Source: Rhodopirellula sp. SM50
GTDB taxonomy: Bacteria; Planctomycetota; Planctomycetia; Pirellulales; Pirellulaceae
Direction of reading: 5' to 3'
Assembly (NCBI RefSeq): GCF_002289565.1
Contig: NZ_NTFY01000016.1
Location: 86,661 to 150,660 of the forward strand
DNA length: 64,000 nucleotides
The notes under the pieces are model-generated. The model was given only the letters and a program-made list of their open reading frames with translations. It had not been told where the DNA came from and searched no databases. The translations under genes were made by a program, and so were the position numbers. Positions 17,870 through 26,394 of the stretch are shown in pieces; within the stretch, counting starts at the first letter, position 1; every line of letters starts with the position of its first letter.

Positions 17870-19162
17870 CTACCGCTGACGGATCGAGGCTTCGCCGTCG
17901 AGGTTGCGGACGCTGCGGAATGTGGCTGCCGGGAGGCCGTCGGAGGCAGCCGCCGGTGAGGACGGTAACAGGACCGAATTCCAGGCCGCCATCCAGCGAC
18001 TCGGCGGTGCCAGCATCGCCGTGATCCGAGCTGCGTCGATCCGCTGGGCAGGCGGCGCGGCGATCGGGCGGCCTCGTGAGTACAGCACGACGTTGTCGCC
18101 GATGCCGGTCAGCGTCATCGTTTCATCTCGGATGTCGAAATTGAGCGCCAGTTCACATTCGATCCCGTTGGGATTGGGAACCAACTCTCGCTCGTCGACC
18201 GCCATCGCCAAGTGGTCGCGCATCGCCATCAGCAGCGGGGTTTTGATCCTCAGGTTCGCGGGCTTGGTCGATTTCAACGTGCCGACCAGGTTCACTGACT
18301 CGCCCGGATCGATCACGCAGCGGCGCAAATGCAGTTCCGCCTGGCCGATCACACGATGTGGTAGATGGTCGGTCAAGTCGTTCAGGCTGAGCTTTGTCAA
18401 TGAAGACGAACCCAGGTCAAACGACCAGCCATGGGAGGTTTGCCGGCATGCGATCACGCCGGTGAATTCTGCCCGCGGACCGAGGTGCTCGATCGCCGGC
18501 GCGTACTCGGCCAGCGCGGAGCAGGGCAGGGCGGTGCCGTCGGTCGACAGCACCAGTTCGGTCGCCGGCACCTCGCGGTCGCGATCGCGAAACAACTCGA
18601 CCCTGACTCGCGGACCGATCTGACGGGCGGTGTTCTCCGCGCGAGCGATCAACCGCACGCTCTCGCCTTCGGGCGTGATCGTCGCCGAAACGTCCAACGG
18701 AGGCATCGATCCGGTCCGGCTGAGAATGCTCACGTCCGTCGCTGCAATCGAAATCGGCAGCACTGTTTGCGCCGGCCGGCTGATCAGACGGTCGTGCAAC
18801 ATCGTCCAAGCATGGCCCAGACCGGCCGACTGAAATTCCGGCTGGTGCAGCACCATCGCCACGTGATCGCGTTCGTGAAGGTAGTCAATCAATCGGATGG
18901 TCACGACGTGTTGCCGAGTATCCGGATCGCGGACCCGTACGTTCTCCAACACGTATTTTCCCGGGGCGATCCGCCGGCAGGTGTCGATTTGAAACACCAA
19001 ACCCGTCTGCAAATTAAGGCGGTGCGTCAGCTCGGCCAGCTTGCGCGACTGGTACCACGACGTCCAAGTGACCAGGATCGAGAACACGACGATTGAGGTC
19101 GGGACCGCGCAGCAGAAAACGAACAGCAATCGAGCGACGGCTCGCTGGGTCCGTTCATGCAT
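17870..19162 (-). CDS. Membrane-anchored protein of unknown function
   Basis: A 430-aa product with one N-terminal membrane helix (about residues 10-32, LLFVFCCAVPTSIVVFSILV) and a long exported part. The latter is dominated by beta-like segments (YVLENVRVRDPDTRQHVVTIRLIDYL; GIECELALNFDIRDETMTLTGIGDNVVLYSRGRPI) and has the layout of envelope proteins that handle lipids or polymers, faintly reminiscent of AsmA/TamB-type proteins, but no signature is clear enough to claim membership. It follows the M50-like gene on the same strand with a gap of about 280 nt that carries a repeat block. Function unknown. Confidence 0.7.
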   Translation of the reverse strand: MHERTQRAVARLLFVFCCAVPTSIVVFSILVTWTSWYQSRKLAELTHRLNLQTGLVFQIDTCRRIAPGKYVLENVRVRDPDTRQHVVTIRLIDYLHERDHVAMVLHQPEFQSAGLGHAWTMLHDRLISRPAQTVLPISIAATDVSILSRTGSMPPLDVSATITPEGESVRLIARAENTARQIGPRVRVELFRDRDREVPATELVLSTDGTALPCSALAEYAPAIEHLGPRAEFTGVIACRQTSHGWSFDLGSSSLTKLSLNDLTDHLPHRVIGQAELHLRRCVIDPGESVNLVGTLKSTKPANLRIKTPLLMAMRDHLAMAVDERELVPNPNGIECELALNFDIRDETMTLTGIGDNVVLYSRGRPIAAPPAQRIDAARITAMLAPPSRWMAAWNSVLLPSSPAAASDGLPAATFRSVRNLDGEASIRQR

Positions 19163-19310
19163 CCATGCAATCCCCTTTGGTGACGACAGTTCACCCGAGA
19201 TTCTAGGTGGCAGGCTGGGGACAGGGGTAGATCGGTTCGGTGGCCGAGAGAGATTCGCGGCAAGAGAGTTTTGCTAGCAACTGGTGGGTTGAGAGAAGGG
19301 GCGGGGAGAT

Positions 19311-19436
19311 GGCAGGGAAAGGGCGTGGGGAAAGAGGAGACAAGAAAATGGGTGACAGGAAAATGTGGCGAATGAAGCGGGCGGCATCTCAAATCTCCAA
19401 ATCTGAAATCTGAAATCTGAAATCTAAGAGCTAAAA
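19311..19436 (-). repeat. 7-bp microsatellite plus pyrimidine-rich block (inverted copy)
   Basis: Read on the minus strand: several ATTTCAG heptamers, then GCCGCCCGCTTCA, then CATTTTCCTGTCACCC, ATTTTCTTGTCTCCTCTTT and CCCCACGCCC. The same order of elements occurs on the plus strand at about 43690-43815. In both places the block lies 5' of the next gene in the direction of transcription. Nothing suggests coding. Confidence 0.8.
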
Positions 19437-19444
19437 GCTACGAC

Positions 19445-22270
19445 TCATTCCACCGCCGTCTCGTAACTCCAGACGACGGTTTCGATGCCTTGGTTTTTCA
19501 GCCAGGCGTGGATGGTGGCGTAGGCGGCGGCGGCGTCTCGGGTGGGGGTCAGTTGCAGGTAGACGAGTGATCGGCCGTCATAGTCCAGCGGAAACGTCTC
19601 CTCAAACGATGCGTCTTCGGCATCCGGCGTCCATTGGTACGCTTCGACGTTCACGCTTGTCGCCCGGAGTGGATGGTCGGGGTGCAGGAAGCCGAGTTCG
19701 GGCAGGAGAGGTTTGAGGTAGTCCGGCAGCGTCGGCGGCGGGCCTTTTTGCTCGTAGGGTCGTTCGTCTTGCCGCCATGCTTGAGACTCGGATTCGAAAT
19801 CGAGGAATGCGCTGTAGAGTTGGCGTGCGGCACCCTCGCTGGATTCGGCTTGCTCACCGATCCAGTCGAGCCGTTTCCGTTGGATCTGTTCGAAGCGTTC
19901 GGCGGACTGCCGCATCAGGTTGCGAAAGTCCACCGGTTCGTCTTCGTCTGCGGCGTCGTCCCGGTCGGGCGGTTGGACGGGGTCCCAGGGGAGCGGTTCG
20001 GATTTGCCTTGCAGGACCAGGAGTTTGGCTTGCAGTTCTAATTGAGCTTCAGTCGCTTTGATCTTGGGCGTCCAGGGGGAGATCGCCACGGAGTCTCCGA
20101 TGTTGTAGGGAACGCGATCGGTTGCTTGGATCAGCTGGTTTGCTTGATCGGCGGAGACGACGACGATCAATTGCGGGTTTGCACCGAAGAAGGAGCGTCG
20201 CCAAAGGGCATCTGAGAGCAGGTCGAGTCGCGGGTCGTTTTCGGCAAACGCTTCGAAGTCATCACCGAAGTCGTCGTCGATGACTTCTGCGTCTCCGGAT
20301 TCGACCACCGTGCTGGTGAAAACAAAGTCGCCGAGCCGCGCGACGGAGTCATCCGTTGTTTCGACCAGATTGTCATAGGCCACGGTCGCCGCGTCGGCAT
20401 CGGGGAATCGCCAAGCCAGCAAGTCGAGTTTCGTTTTCTTCGGGTCCGCGTCTGGTTTGCCGAGTCGAAACTGTCCGTCGTCGGTTTGGACGGTGACGTA
20501 CAGCGTTTCGAATTCGGGGAAATCGTCAAACATCCCACCGCCGACGGTTGCCAGCGTGATCGCGAACATGCCGACCACCCCGACGAACAGGCCGCCGAAA
20601 TACAACGCCCAAATCCCCAGGGTCGCCGGCCAACTCGGGGGCCGGGCGATCACGTTTTCGTAAACCGATAGCGTCAATTTGGCGAGCGTCGAAGTGCCTT
20701 GGGTCGGCAGGTTGGCTCGTTGAATTTCATCGACGATCGCGCGGATCGCTTCGTCGGGCATGTGGTCGTTGTCGGGTTCGGGCAGGTCTCGCCGGCGAAT
20801 CGATTCGGTGACCGTCATCGTCCGCCAAACCGTCGGCAAGCCGAGCGCCATCGCGACTCCGATTCCAAACATCAGCTTGGCGTCCAGCAACCATGCGACC
20901 AGCATCAAAATGACGATGGTCCCGATTCGAAACAACAGATCGATGACTTTGGAGCGAGAGAACAGTGTCACGTGAGCGACTTGGCCGCCGTCCAGGGGCA
21001 GAAACGGTGCCAGGTTCAAGACGTTCAGAATCAACGTGATCACGGCGCCTTTGGTGCACCATTCGTTTTCGAGCCAAAAACCGACGCCGCCGAGCACCAG
21101 GCCCAGTGCGATGCTCGGGAGCGGGCCGGCCAGCGCAACGATCGATTTTTTCCAGCCGCTGACGCGATAGTGACGTCCACTGACCGCGGCACCCAACAAC
21201 GGGATAAAGAACATGTGGATGTTCTTGTACCCGAACGCTTTCATCGCGACGTAGTGTCCCAGTTCGTGCACCAGCAGGATCGGGACCAGGATCAAGACGA
21301 GTTCCAGTTCCCATTGCCAGGCGCCGAGTCCGATGAACAATCCGATCGAAACGGCCAGGATCAACAGTTTGCTGAACCAGCCGGATTGTTTCGTTTCCTG
21401 TTTGCGGACCGCTTCGATGATCGGCAGCGTTTCATCGACAGCGGGCGTTTGCACGGCCACGTCATCGTCGCCGACGGGCTGCTCGACGCGTTCGGCCTGC
21501 TCGACCAGTTCGGCGACCACCGCATCGTCTTCGACGGGGCTCGCAAGCGTTGCGTCGGCAACGTTAGAAGAGGCGACGCTGGGGGTCACACTGTTAGGGG
21601 TCGCTCGAACGAAGACGCCGCGATCGAGTTGAAATTCGACGAACTCGCGGTGGGTGTGTTCGAGAAGATCGAAGGCCGACTCGGTGTCGCCGGCGATCAT
21701 CGATCGGGCGTTTCCCAGCACGCGGCGGACGTGTTGCTGGTGCAGATCACGCAGCCGATTCGCGTCAACTTTGGGATGGTATTCGACGTGCCAGTCGGGC
21801 GGATCGAGCAGGTCGCGGGTGGCCGCGGTCGTCAGGATGATTTCGCCGGCCGGTCCGAGCGAATACAGCGCCAGGCGCGCAAACTTGTTCCGTCGTTCTA
21901 GGTTCGGCCAGAGTCGATAGCGGATCCAAGCGACCGTTTCGCCGTCGGCTGAACGGTAGGCCGCACCGCCGTAACGCGTGTTGTTTTGTCGGTCGTTGAT
22001 GCCGATCAAGTCGATGCGGGTGAATCCCAGTTCATGGACTTGCAGATCCAAGTCCGTGACGGCTTTGAGGATTTCCGGGTCGACCTTTTCGGCGGGCACG
22101 CGAAACGGTTGCAGCGATTCGACGGCCGGGATGTCGGTGGATCCGGGGAGCGGGATGCGCAACAGTTTGACGACGCACGCGATCAGCAAGACGATCGGCA
22201 TCGTGATCACGTTGCCTTCGTACATGTATTCGCGAATCGAAACGTGCGGGGCGCTCAGTTTGAAGAACAT
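19445..22270 (-). CDS. Very large M50 (site-2 protease-like) membrane metalloprotease
   Basis: A 941-aa protein. About 290 N-terminal residues are soluble apart from a hydrophobic stretch near residues 25-40. The core (about 300-500) has several helices with the zinc-binding HELGH at 335-339 and a third ligand motif NLAPFLPLDGG (Asp427), which define the M50 intramembrane metalloprotease fold, and a helix-breaking GPLPS between them. Two further helices near 575-600 lead into a roughly 330-residue soluble C-terminal part with acidic insertions. Typical S2P proteins are 350-450 aa, so both extensions are unusual. No PDZ domain is obvious. Substrate unknown; release of membrane-held regulators is the usual role. 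An in-frame GTG lies two codons upstream of the chosen ATG. Confidence 0.88.
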   Translation of the reverse strand: MFFKLSAPHVSIREYMYEGNVITMPIVLLIACVVKLLRIPLPGSTDIPAVESLQPFRVPAEKVDPEILKAVTDLDLQVHELGFTRIDLIGINDRQNNTRYGGAAYRSADGETVAWIRYRLWPNLERRNKFARLALYSLGPAGEIILTTAATRDLLDPPDWHVEYHPKVDANRLRDLHQQHVRRVLGNARSMIAGDTESAFDLLEHTHREFVEFQLDRGVFVRATPNSVTPSVASSNVADATLASPVEDDAVVAELVEQAERVEQPVGDDDVAVQTPAVDETLPIIEAVRKQETKQSGWFSKLLILAVSIGLFIGLGAWQWELELVLILVPILLVHELGHYVAMKAFGYKNIHMFFIPLLGAAVSGRHYRVSGWKKSIVALAGPLPSIALGLVLGGVGFWLENEWCTKGAVITLILNVLNLAPFLPLDGGQVAHVTLFSRSKVIDLLFRIGTIVILMLVAWLLDAKLMFGIGVAMALGLPTVWRTMTVTESIRRRDLPEPDNDHMPDEAIRAIVDEIQRANLPTQGTSTLAKLTLSVYENVIARPPSWPATLGIWALYFGGLFVGVVGMFAITLATVGGGMFDDFPEFETLYVTVQTDDGQFRLGKPDADPKKTKLDLLAWRFPDADAATVAYDNLVETTDDSVARLGDFVFTSTVVESGDAEVIDDDFGDDFEAFAENDPRLDLLSDALWRRSFFGANPQLIVVVSADQANQLIQATDRVPYNIGDSVAISPWTPKIKATEAQLELQAKLLVLQGKSEPLPWDPVQPPDRDDAADEDEPVDFRNLMRQSAERFEQIQRKRLDWIGEQAESSEGAARQLYSAFLDFESESQAWRQDERPYEQKGPPPTLPDYLKPLLPELGFLHPDHPLRATSVNVEAYQWTPDAEDASFEETFPLDYDGRSLVYLQLTPTRDAAAAYATIHAWLKNQGIETVVWSYETAVE

Positions 22271-22318
22271 GATCACGAGTGCTTTGTCAGCTTTAAATTC
22301 TTGGGTTACGTTCGTCGA

Positions 22319-22396
22319 GCGGAAAAGGGGTCAGGTACCAAAAACCAAATGGCCCGCAGGGTGCTTCGCATTTTTGGTACCTGACCCCTTTTCCGC
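22319..22396. repeat. Perfect REP-like inverted repeat
   Basis: Two perfect 26-nt arms (22319-22344 and 22371-22396) containing AAGGGGTCAGGTACC and its complement flank a 26-nt loop. It lies between the 3' end of the gspE-like gene and the 5' end of the M50 gene, both on the minus strand. The GGGGTCAGGTACC word is familiar from repeats linked to REP-associated (TnpA-Y1/RayT) transposases; no such transposase is in this window. Confidence 0.85.
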
Positions 22397-22426
22397 GGCA
22401 CCCTAAGTTTAAAAGTTGATGAAGCA

Positions 22427-23671
22427 CTAGGTCCGGCCGGAGAACAGGGCGGCTTCTTCCAGCGTGATCATGCCTTGAAAGGCTTTGCTGAGCGCACTGA
22501 CACGCAGCGTTCGCATGCCTTCCTTGATCGCTTGTTTTCGGAGTGCTTCGACCGATGCGTTTTCAAAGATCATGTCGCGAAGCTTTGACGAGAGCGTCAG
22601 CATTTCAAAGATGGCGACTCGGCCGCGGCAGCCTGATCCGTTGCATTTGACGCAGCCCCGGCCGCGATGGAAGCTTGCTTTGGCGGCCTGTTCTTCGCTG
22701 ATGCCGAGCGATTTGAGTTGGGCGGCGGAGATCGTGACGGGGGCTCTGCAGTGTTGGCAAATTCGTCGCACCAGCCGCTGTGCGACGATGACGTTCAAGC
22801 CGGCGGTGATCAGGAACGGTTCGATCTCCATGTCCCGCAGCCGCGCGATGGCCGACACGGTGTCGTTGGTGTGCAGCGTCGACAGCACCATGTGGCCGGT
22901 CATCGCCGCTTGGAATGACGTCTTGGCGGTTTCGGTGTCGCGGATTTCGCCGACCAGAATCACATCCGGGTCTTGACGCAACAGCAACCGCAGGACTTGG
23001 GCGAAGTCCATGTTCAGTTCCCGTTTGACGTTGATCTGGGTGATCCCGAACACGTCAAATTCGACCGGGTCTTCGATCGTCGAGATGTTGCGGTCCATCT
23101 GGTTCAGACGATTGAGCGCGGAGTAGAGCGTCGTGGTTTTTCCGCTGCCGGTCGGTCCGGTGACCAGGCACATGCCGTACTGTTGGCCGGTCGCCTGGGC
23201 CATCAACTGGGCTTCTTTGGGGTTCATGCCCAGTTTGGTCAGGTCGGCTTTCAGCCCGGTCGCGTCGACGACTCGCAAAACAATTTTTTCGCCGAAGCGG
23301 GTGGGGACTGATGACACCCGATAGTCGACGCTGCGATTGTCGATGACCAATTTCAAGCGGCCTTCCTGGGGCCGCCGGCGTTCGGCGATGTCCAGTTCCG
23401 ACAGGACTTTGACGCGCGAGGAGAGTTGGGGGTAATCGGCGGCCGGGCCGGCGGCGATCTGGGACAGCACGCCGTCGACTCGCATGCGGACGCGAAACGC
23501 TTGCTCGAACGGTTCGAAGTGAATGTCCGATGCGCCCGCTTTGAAGGCCTTGGCAAAGATCGAGTCACAAAACGCAATGTTCTCACTGCCTGTTTTGTCG
23601 CTCTGCAGCTCGTCTTTCATGGAGGGCGTCGAAGCCGAGACCTTCGGAGTGATTTGCGGGGGCTGGTTCAT
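22427..23671 (-). CDS. GspE/PilB-family type II secretion / type IV pilus ATPase
   Basis: A cytoplasmic hexameric ATPase that powers pseudopilus or pilus assembly. The 414-aa product has the family motifs in order: SDIHFEPFEQAFRVRMRVDGVL, Walker A GPTGSGKTTT (about 172-181), the Asp box TIEDPVEF, Walker B DPDVILVGEIRD, the His box STLHTNDT and a zinc-binding CQHC ... CVKCNGSGC pair. It is shorter than classic GspE (about 500 aa) because the N-terminal GspE_N domain is missing. The start MNQPPQ at 23671 was chosen; a 37-codon extension would run across the divergent HAD gene start. No other secretion genes are adjacent; DUF1559 pseudopilin-like proteins might be handled by such machinery. Confidence 0.92.
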   Translation of the reverse strand: MNQPPQITPKVSASTPSMKDELQSDKTGSENIAFCDSIFAKAFKAGASDIHFEPFEQAFRVRMRVDGVLSQIAAGPAADYPQLSSRVKVLSELDIAERRRPQEGRLKLVIDNRSVDYRVSSVPTRFGEKIVLRVVDATGLKADLTKLGMNPKEAQLMAQATGQQYGMCLVTGPTGSGKTTTLYSALNRLNQMDRNISTIEDPVEFDVFGITQINVKRELNMDFAQVLRLLLRQDPDVILVGEIRDTETAKTSFQAAMTGHMVLSTLHTNDTVSAIARLRDMEIEPFLITAGLNVIVAQRLVRRICQHCRAPVTISAAQLKSLGISEEQAAKASFHRGRGCVKCNGSGCRGRVAIFEMLTLSSKLRDMIFENASVEALRKQAIKEGMRTLRVSALSKAFQGMITLEEAALFSGRT

Positions 23672-23726
23672 GGAGAAAAGCGGGGGTCGGGTTCCGGAAC
23701 ACTGCGTCTTCTGCGATTCTGTGGCG

Positions 23727-24299
23727 ATGGACGCGAACGATTTTGAACGATACGAAGGCTTGATCTTTGACTGCGACGGCACGCTGGCCGATTCGATGCC
23801 GGTGCATTATGTGGCCTGGCGCGACACGTTGATGCGGTACGGGATGGAATTCAAGGAAGACCGATTCTATTCGATGGGAGGGATGCCGAGTGCCAAGATT
23901 GTCGCCCTGTTGGCCAAAGAACGCGGTCTGCAGGTGGACGCCGAGGCGGTCGCGGCGGAAAAAGAAACGCATTTTCAGAGTTTGATCGATCAGGTCCAGC
24001 CGATGCACGCCGTTTGCCAGATCGCGGCGGCGTTTCGGGGGAAAAAACCGATGGCGGTGGCCAGTGGCAGCGGCCGAGTCATCGTCGTCAAGCAATTGGT
24101 CGCCCTGCAAATCGACGATTGGTTTCCTGTCGTCGTCACGTCCGAAGACACCGAGCGTCACAAGCCCGAGCCGGATGTTTTTCTGGAAGCGGCGCGGCGA
24201 ATCGACGTCGCTCCGGGAAACTGTGTCGTTTTTGAGGATTCTCCGCTCGGATTCCAAGCCGCCGAGGCCGCGGGGATGGATTGGGTCGATGTCCGTTAG
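23727..24299 (+). CDS. HAD-superfamily phosphatase (beta-phosphoglucomutase-like)
   Basis: A 190-aa cytoplasmic hydrolase. It has the nucleophile motif FDCDGTLADSMP (motif I, Asp nucleophile and acid/base Asp), VASGSGR (motif II Ser), the Lys of RHKPEPDVF (motif III) and VFEDSPLGFQAA (motif IV), with a helical cap between I and II. This matches HAD subfamily IA proteins acting on small sugar phosphates such as beta-phosphoglucose or fructose-1-phosphate. The start MDANDF at 23727 gives the normal length; an upstream extension to 23523 overlaps the divergent gspE-like gene and lacks family sequence. Only 55 nt separate the two divergent start codons, which must hold both promoters or their 5' parts. 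Substrate unknown. Confidence 0.9.
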   Translation: MDANDFERYEGLIFDCDGTLADSMPVHYVAWRDTLMRYGMEFKEDRFYSMGGMPSAKIVALLAKERGLQVDAEAVAAEKETHFQSLIDQVQPMHAVCQIAAAFRGKKPMAVASGSGRVIVVKQLVALQIDDWFPVVVTSEDTERHKPEPDVFLEAARRIDVAPGNCVVFEDSPLGFQAAEAAGMDWVDVR

Positions 24300-24396
24300 G
24301 CCGCTTCCGGCGTGCTATCCTTTGTGTGTCGCTCCGCTGCCCGGGGGAGCGGCGTTGCCTGCGCCCGGATTGCCCCGTATTCACGCCTGAGCCGAG

Positions 24397-26127
24397 ATGA
24401 TTCGCCACGACGTCAATCGTTCTGAATTCTCGACGCTTGACGCGGGCAAGCTGCTGCCGGGATGCTCGCTTCCGATCTCCGGGGTTGAGACCGACGATGG
24501 TCGCGCGGTCCATGCGTTTCGCCAATTCGAACCCTTGCCGATCGATGGACTGACGCAAACGGCCCTGCGGTCCTTGGCCGATTCCTGGGTCGACTTCGCC
24601 CGATCGCTCAAGACGCTGCATCAGGCCGGGTTGTGCTACGGGCGGATCACGTCGACGGCGTTTCACAATCGCGGCTCCCAAACCGAGCCCGCCGCCACGC
24701 TGTGGATCGATCCGTCACGCGCGACGCAAACCGATGCCGTCCACCACGGTGATCCCGAATCGATGTACTGGACCGCCGTGCGACTTCAATCGGGCAAGCC
24801 GCCACAACCGGCCGACGATTGGTACGCGCTGGGAATCGTCTTGGCGGAAATCGCACTTTCGTCCGGCTCGGTGCACAAGATTTGGGAACTCAGTCGCCAG
24901 GACGGAAAGTTCGTCGAAAGTCTGATCAAAAATCTGAAACGCTCGCGGGGTGATCGACGACTTCGCAAACACGCGATCGCCTTGATCCGTGAAGGGGCGA
25001 CGGGCAAAGTCGATGATGCCACGATCGACAAACTGACGTCACGTCCCGCGACCGGCCATCGCACCTCGACGTTCGTCTCCGTTGCCGTCTTGTTGTTGGC
25101 TTTGGTCGCTGTTGGCGTGGCGCTGTATCGCAACATGAATGCACGGCACGATCGACAGATCGCAATGTTGATCAATCAGGTCGACGAGTTGCAGCGACGG
25201 GCCGAAGTCGCGGAAAACGCCACGCGGCAGACGATCACTTCGCCCGTGGCCGCCGCGCAGTCCGTGGCCGTCGCGGTCCCCGAACCGGCGGTCGTGCGTC
25301 CCGATGATCGCGGACGTTGGAAGACGGAGTTTGCCGGCCGGTCGTTGGAGCAAGCAATCGATGCGTCTGTCGATTTCCAGCCCAGTCAATGGCGCGATCG
25401 ATTGATCGGCCTGCATCAACTGCCCGGTCAAAAGCAATGGCGGACTGCTGATGAAACACTGCGGCGACTGATCCAACGGGCGGTCGATTCGCCCTGGGAT
25501 GATGATGCCGTCCAAGACGCTCAAGATCGCATCGCATCGCTCGGCCGAGCCCATGCCCGCTGGACCGAATGGGCGCGCAGCAATCGCAGCATCGAGGAAA
25601 TCAGGACACAATATGATCTGATGCCGTCGGGTTTGGTAAAAGAGTTCTTGGGGCAATGGCTCGCCGAGGCGCTGGAACTCCGGTCCTTCGAACTGAGGAC
25701 CCGCGTGGTCAAAGTCGCCGAGGAGAATTCGTTTCTGGCACACGTCATCGGATTCGACACGCCAGCGGATTCGGAATCGGTGGATTGGACCTGGGAGTCG
25801 ACCGACGGCGGTGATGCATCGATTGCCGTGCAGATTGATGATTACCATGCCGGTCAGACGCTGTCCTATTGGCTCAAACAAGACAGTTCGATCCCGTATT
25901 GGGACCGAACGGTGATCGAGCACACGTTTGACAGCCCGCTCTTGGCCTGGCAGTTGGCCAAGGGGTTGAGATTGGAAAACAGCGACAGCGGTTACGCCGT
26001 GCTGCTGTCGACCAACGCCCGTTTCGGGCCTCCGGTGAAGCTGGATGCGTCGTCGGTGGCGGTGGTGGAAGCGGAGCAACGGAAAGTGGTGGACCCGATG
26101 GATGATCTGCCCTTCGGGCTGGATTGA
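24397..26127 (+). CDS. Membrane-anchored degenerate kinase-like protein
   Basis: A 576-aa protein. Residues 1-205 show traces of a Ser/Thr kinase fold: an LxxLHQAGLCYGRI segment like the helix before the catalytic loop, and DDWYALGIVLAEIAL like the D-x-W-x-LG region of subdomain IX. The glycine-rich loop, VAIK-type Lys, HRD and DFG motifs are not visible, so it is probably a pseudokinase. A single membrane helix (about 228-248, FVSVAVLLLALVAVGVALY) is followed by a short coiled coil and a roughly 300-residue exported part without a recognised domain. It resembles membrane Ser/Thr kinases of planctomycetes in layout only. Start ATG at 24397, about 100 nt after the HAD gene. Confidence 0.75.
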   Translation: MIRHDVNRSEFSTLDAGKLLPGCSLPISGVETDDGRAVHAFRQFEPLPIDGLTQTALRSLADSWVDFARSLKTLHQAGLCYGRITSTAFHNRGSQTEPAATLWIDPSRATQTDAVHHGDPESMYWTAVRLQSGKPPQPADDWYALGIVLAEIALSSGSVHKIWELSRQDGKFVESLIKNLKRSRGDRRLRKHAIALIREGATGKVDDATIDKLTSRPATGHRTSTFVSVAVLLLALVAVGVALYRNMNARHDRQIAMLINQVDELQRRAEVAENATRQTITSPVAAAQSVAVAVPEPAVVRPDDRGRWKTEFAGRSLEQAIDASVDFQPSQWRDRLIGLHQLPGQKQWRTADETLRRLIQRAVDSPWDDDAVQDAQDRIASLGRAHARWTEWARSNRSIEEIRTQYDLMPSGLVKEFLGQWLAEALELRSFELRTRVVKVAEENSFLAHVIGFDTPADSESVDWTWESTDGGDASIAVQIDDYHAGQTLSYWLKQDSSIPYWDRTVIEHTFDSPLLAWQLAKGLRLENSDSGYAVLLSTNARFGPPVKLDASSVAVVEAEQRKVVDPMDDLPFGLD

Positions 26128-26394
26128 TGGGGGCAGGGAAATCGGGTGCATAACGATGGGGTAGGAAGAAGGGAGGCAGAATGATACGGGGCAGAATGAT
26201 GGGAAGGCAGGAGTAAGGGAAGGCAGTGGTGAGATGGGAGTGACGTATAGGAGGGAGCGTCTGGAATCGATTTGTGTCATTCAACGGTGCGGAATGTTTG
26301 CACTCGTCGATGCGTCCATCGCTCCGCTGACAAACCTGAAACCTGAAACCTGAAACCCCCGCTCAACTTCCGAGATCGCTTGGAGAACACACGT
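26128..26394. other. Spacer with GGGGCAGAATGAT and 7-bp repeat remnants
   Basis: Contains GGCAGAATGATACGGGGCAGAATGATGGG (split here only as one short word family) around 26176-26205, shared with 17150-17235 and 39010-39085. About 26333-26357 has three to four CCTGAAA heptamers, a short relative of the microsatellites at 19380 and 43461. No gene. Confidence 0.6.

Noticed and set aside
22022..22036. Second HELG motif near residue 80 of the M50-like protein
   Set aside because: It reads HELGF, lacks the second zinc His, and lies in a soluble polar segment; the HELGH at 335-339 has the proper membrane context.
23523..23726. Longer N-terminus for the HAD phosphatase
   Set aside because: It would overlap the start of the divergent gspE-like gene and contains no HAD-family sequence; the DxDGT motif sits 16 residues after the chosen Met, as usual.
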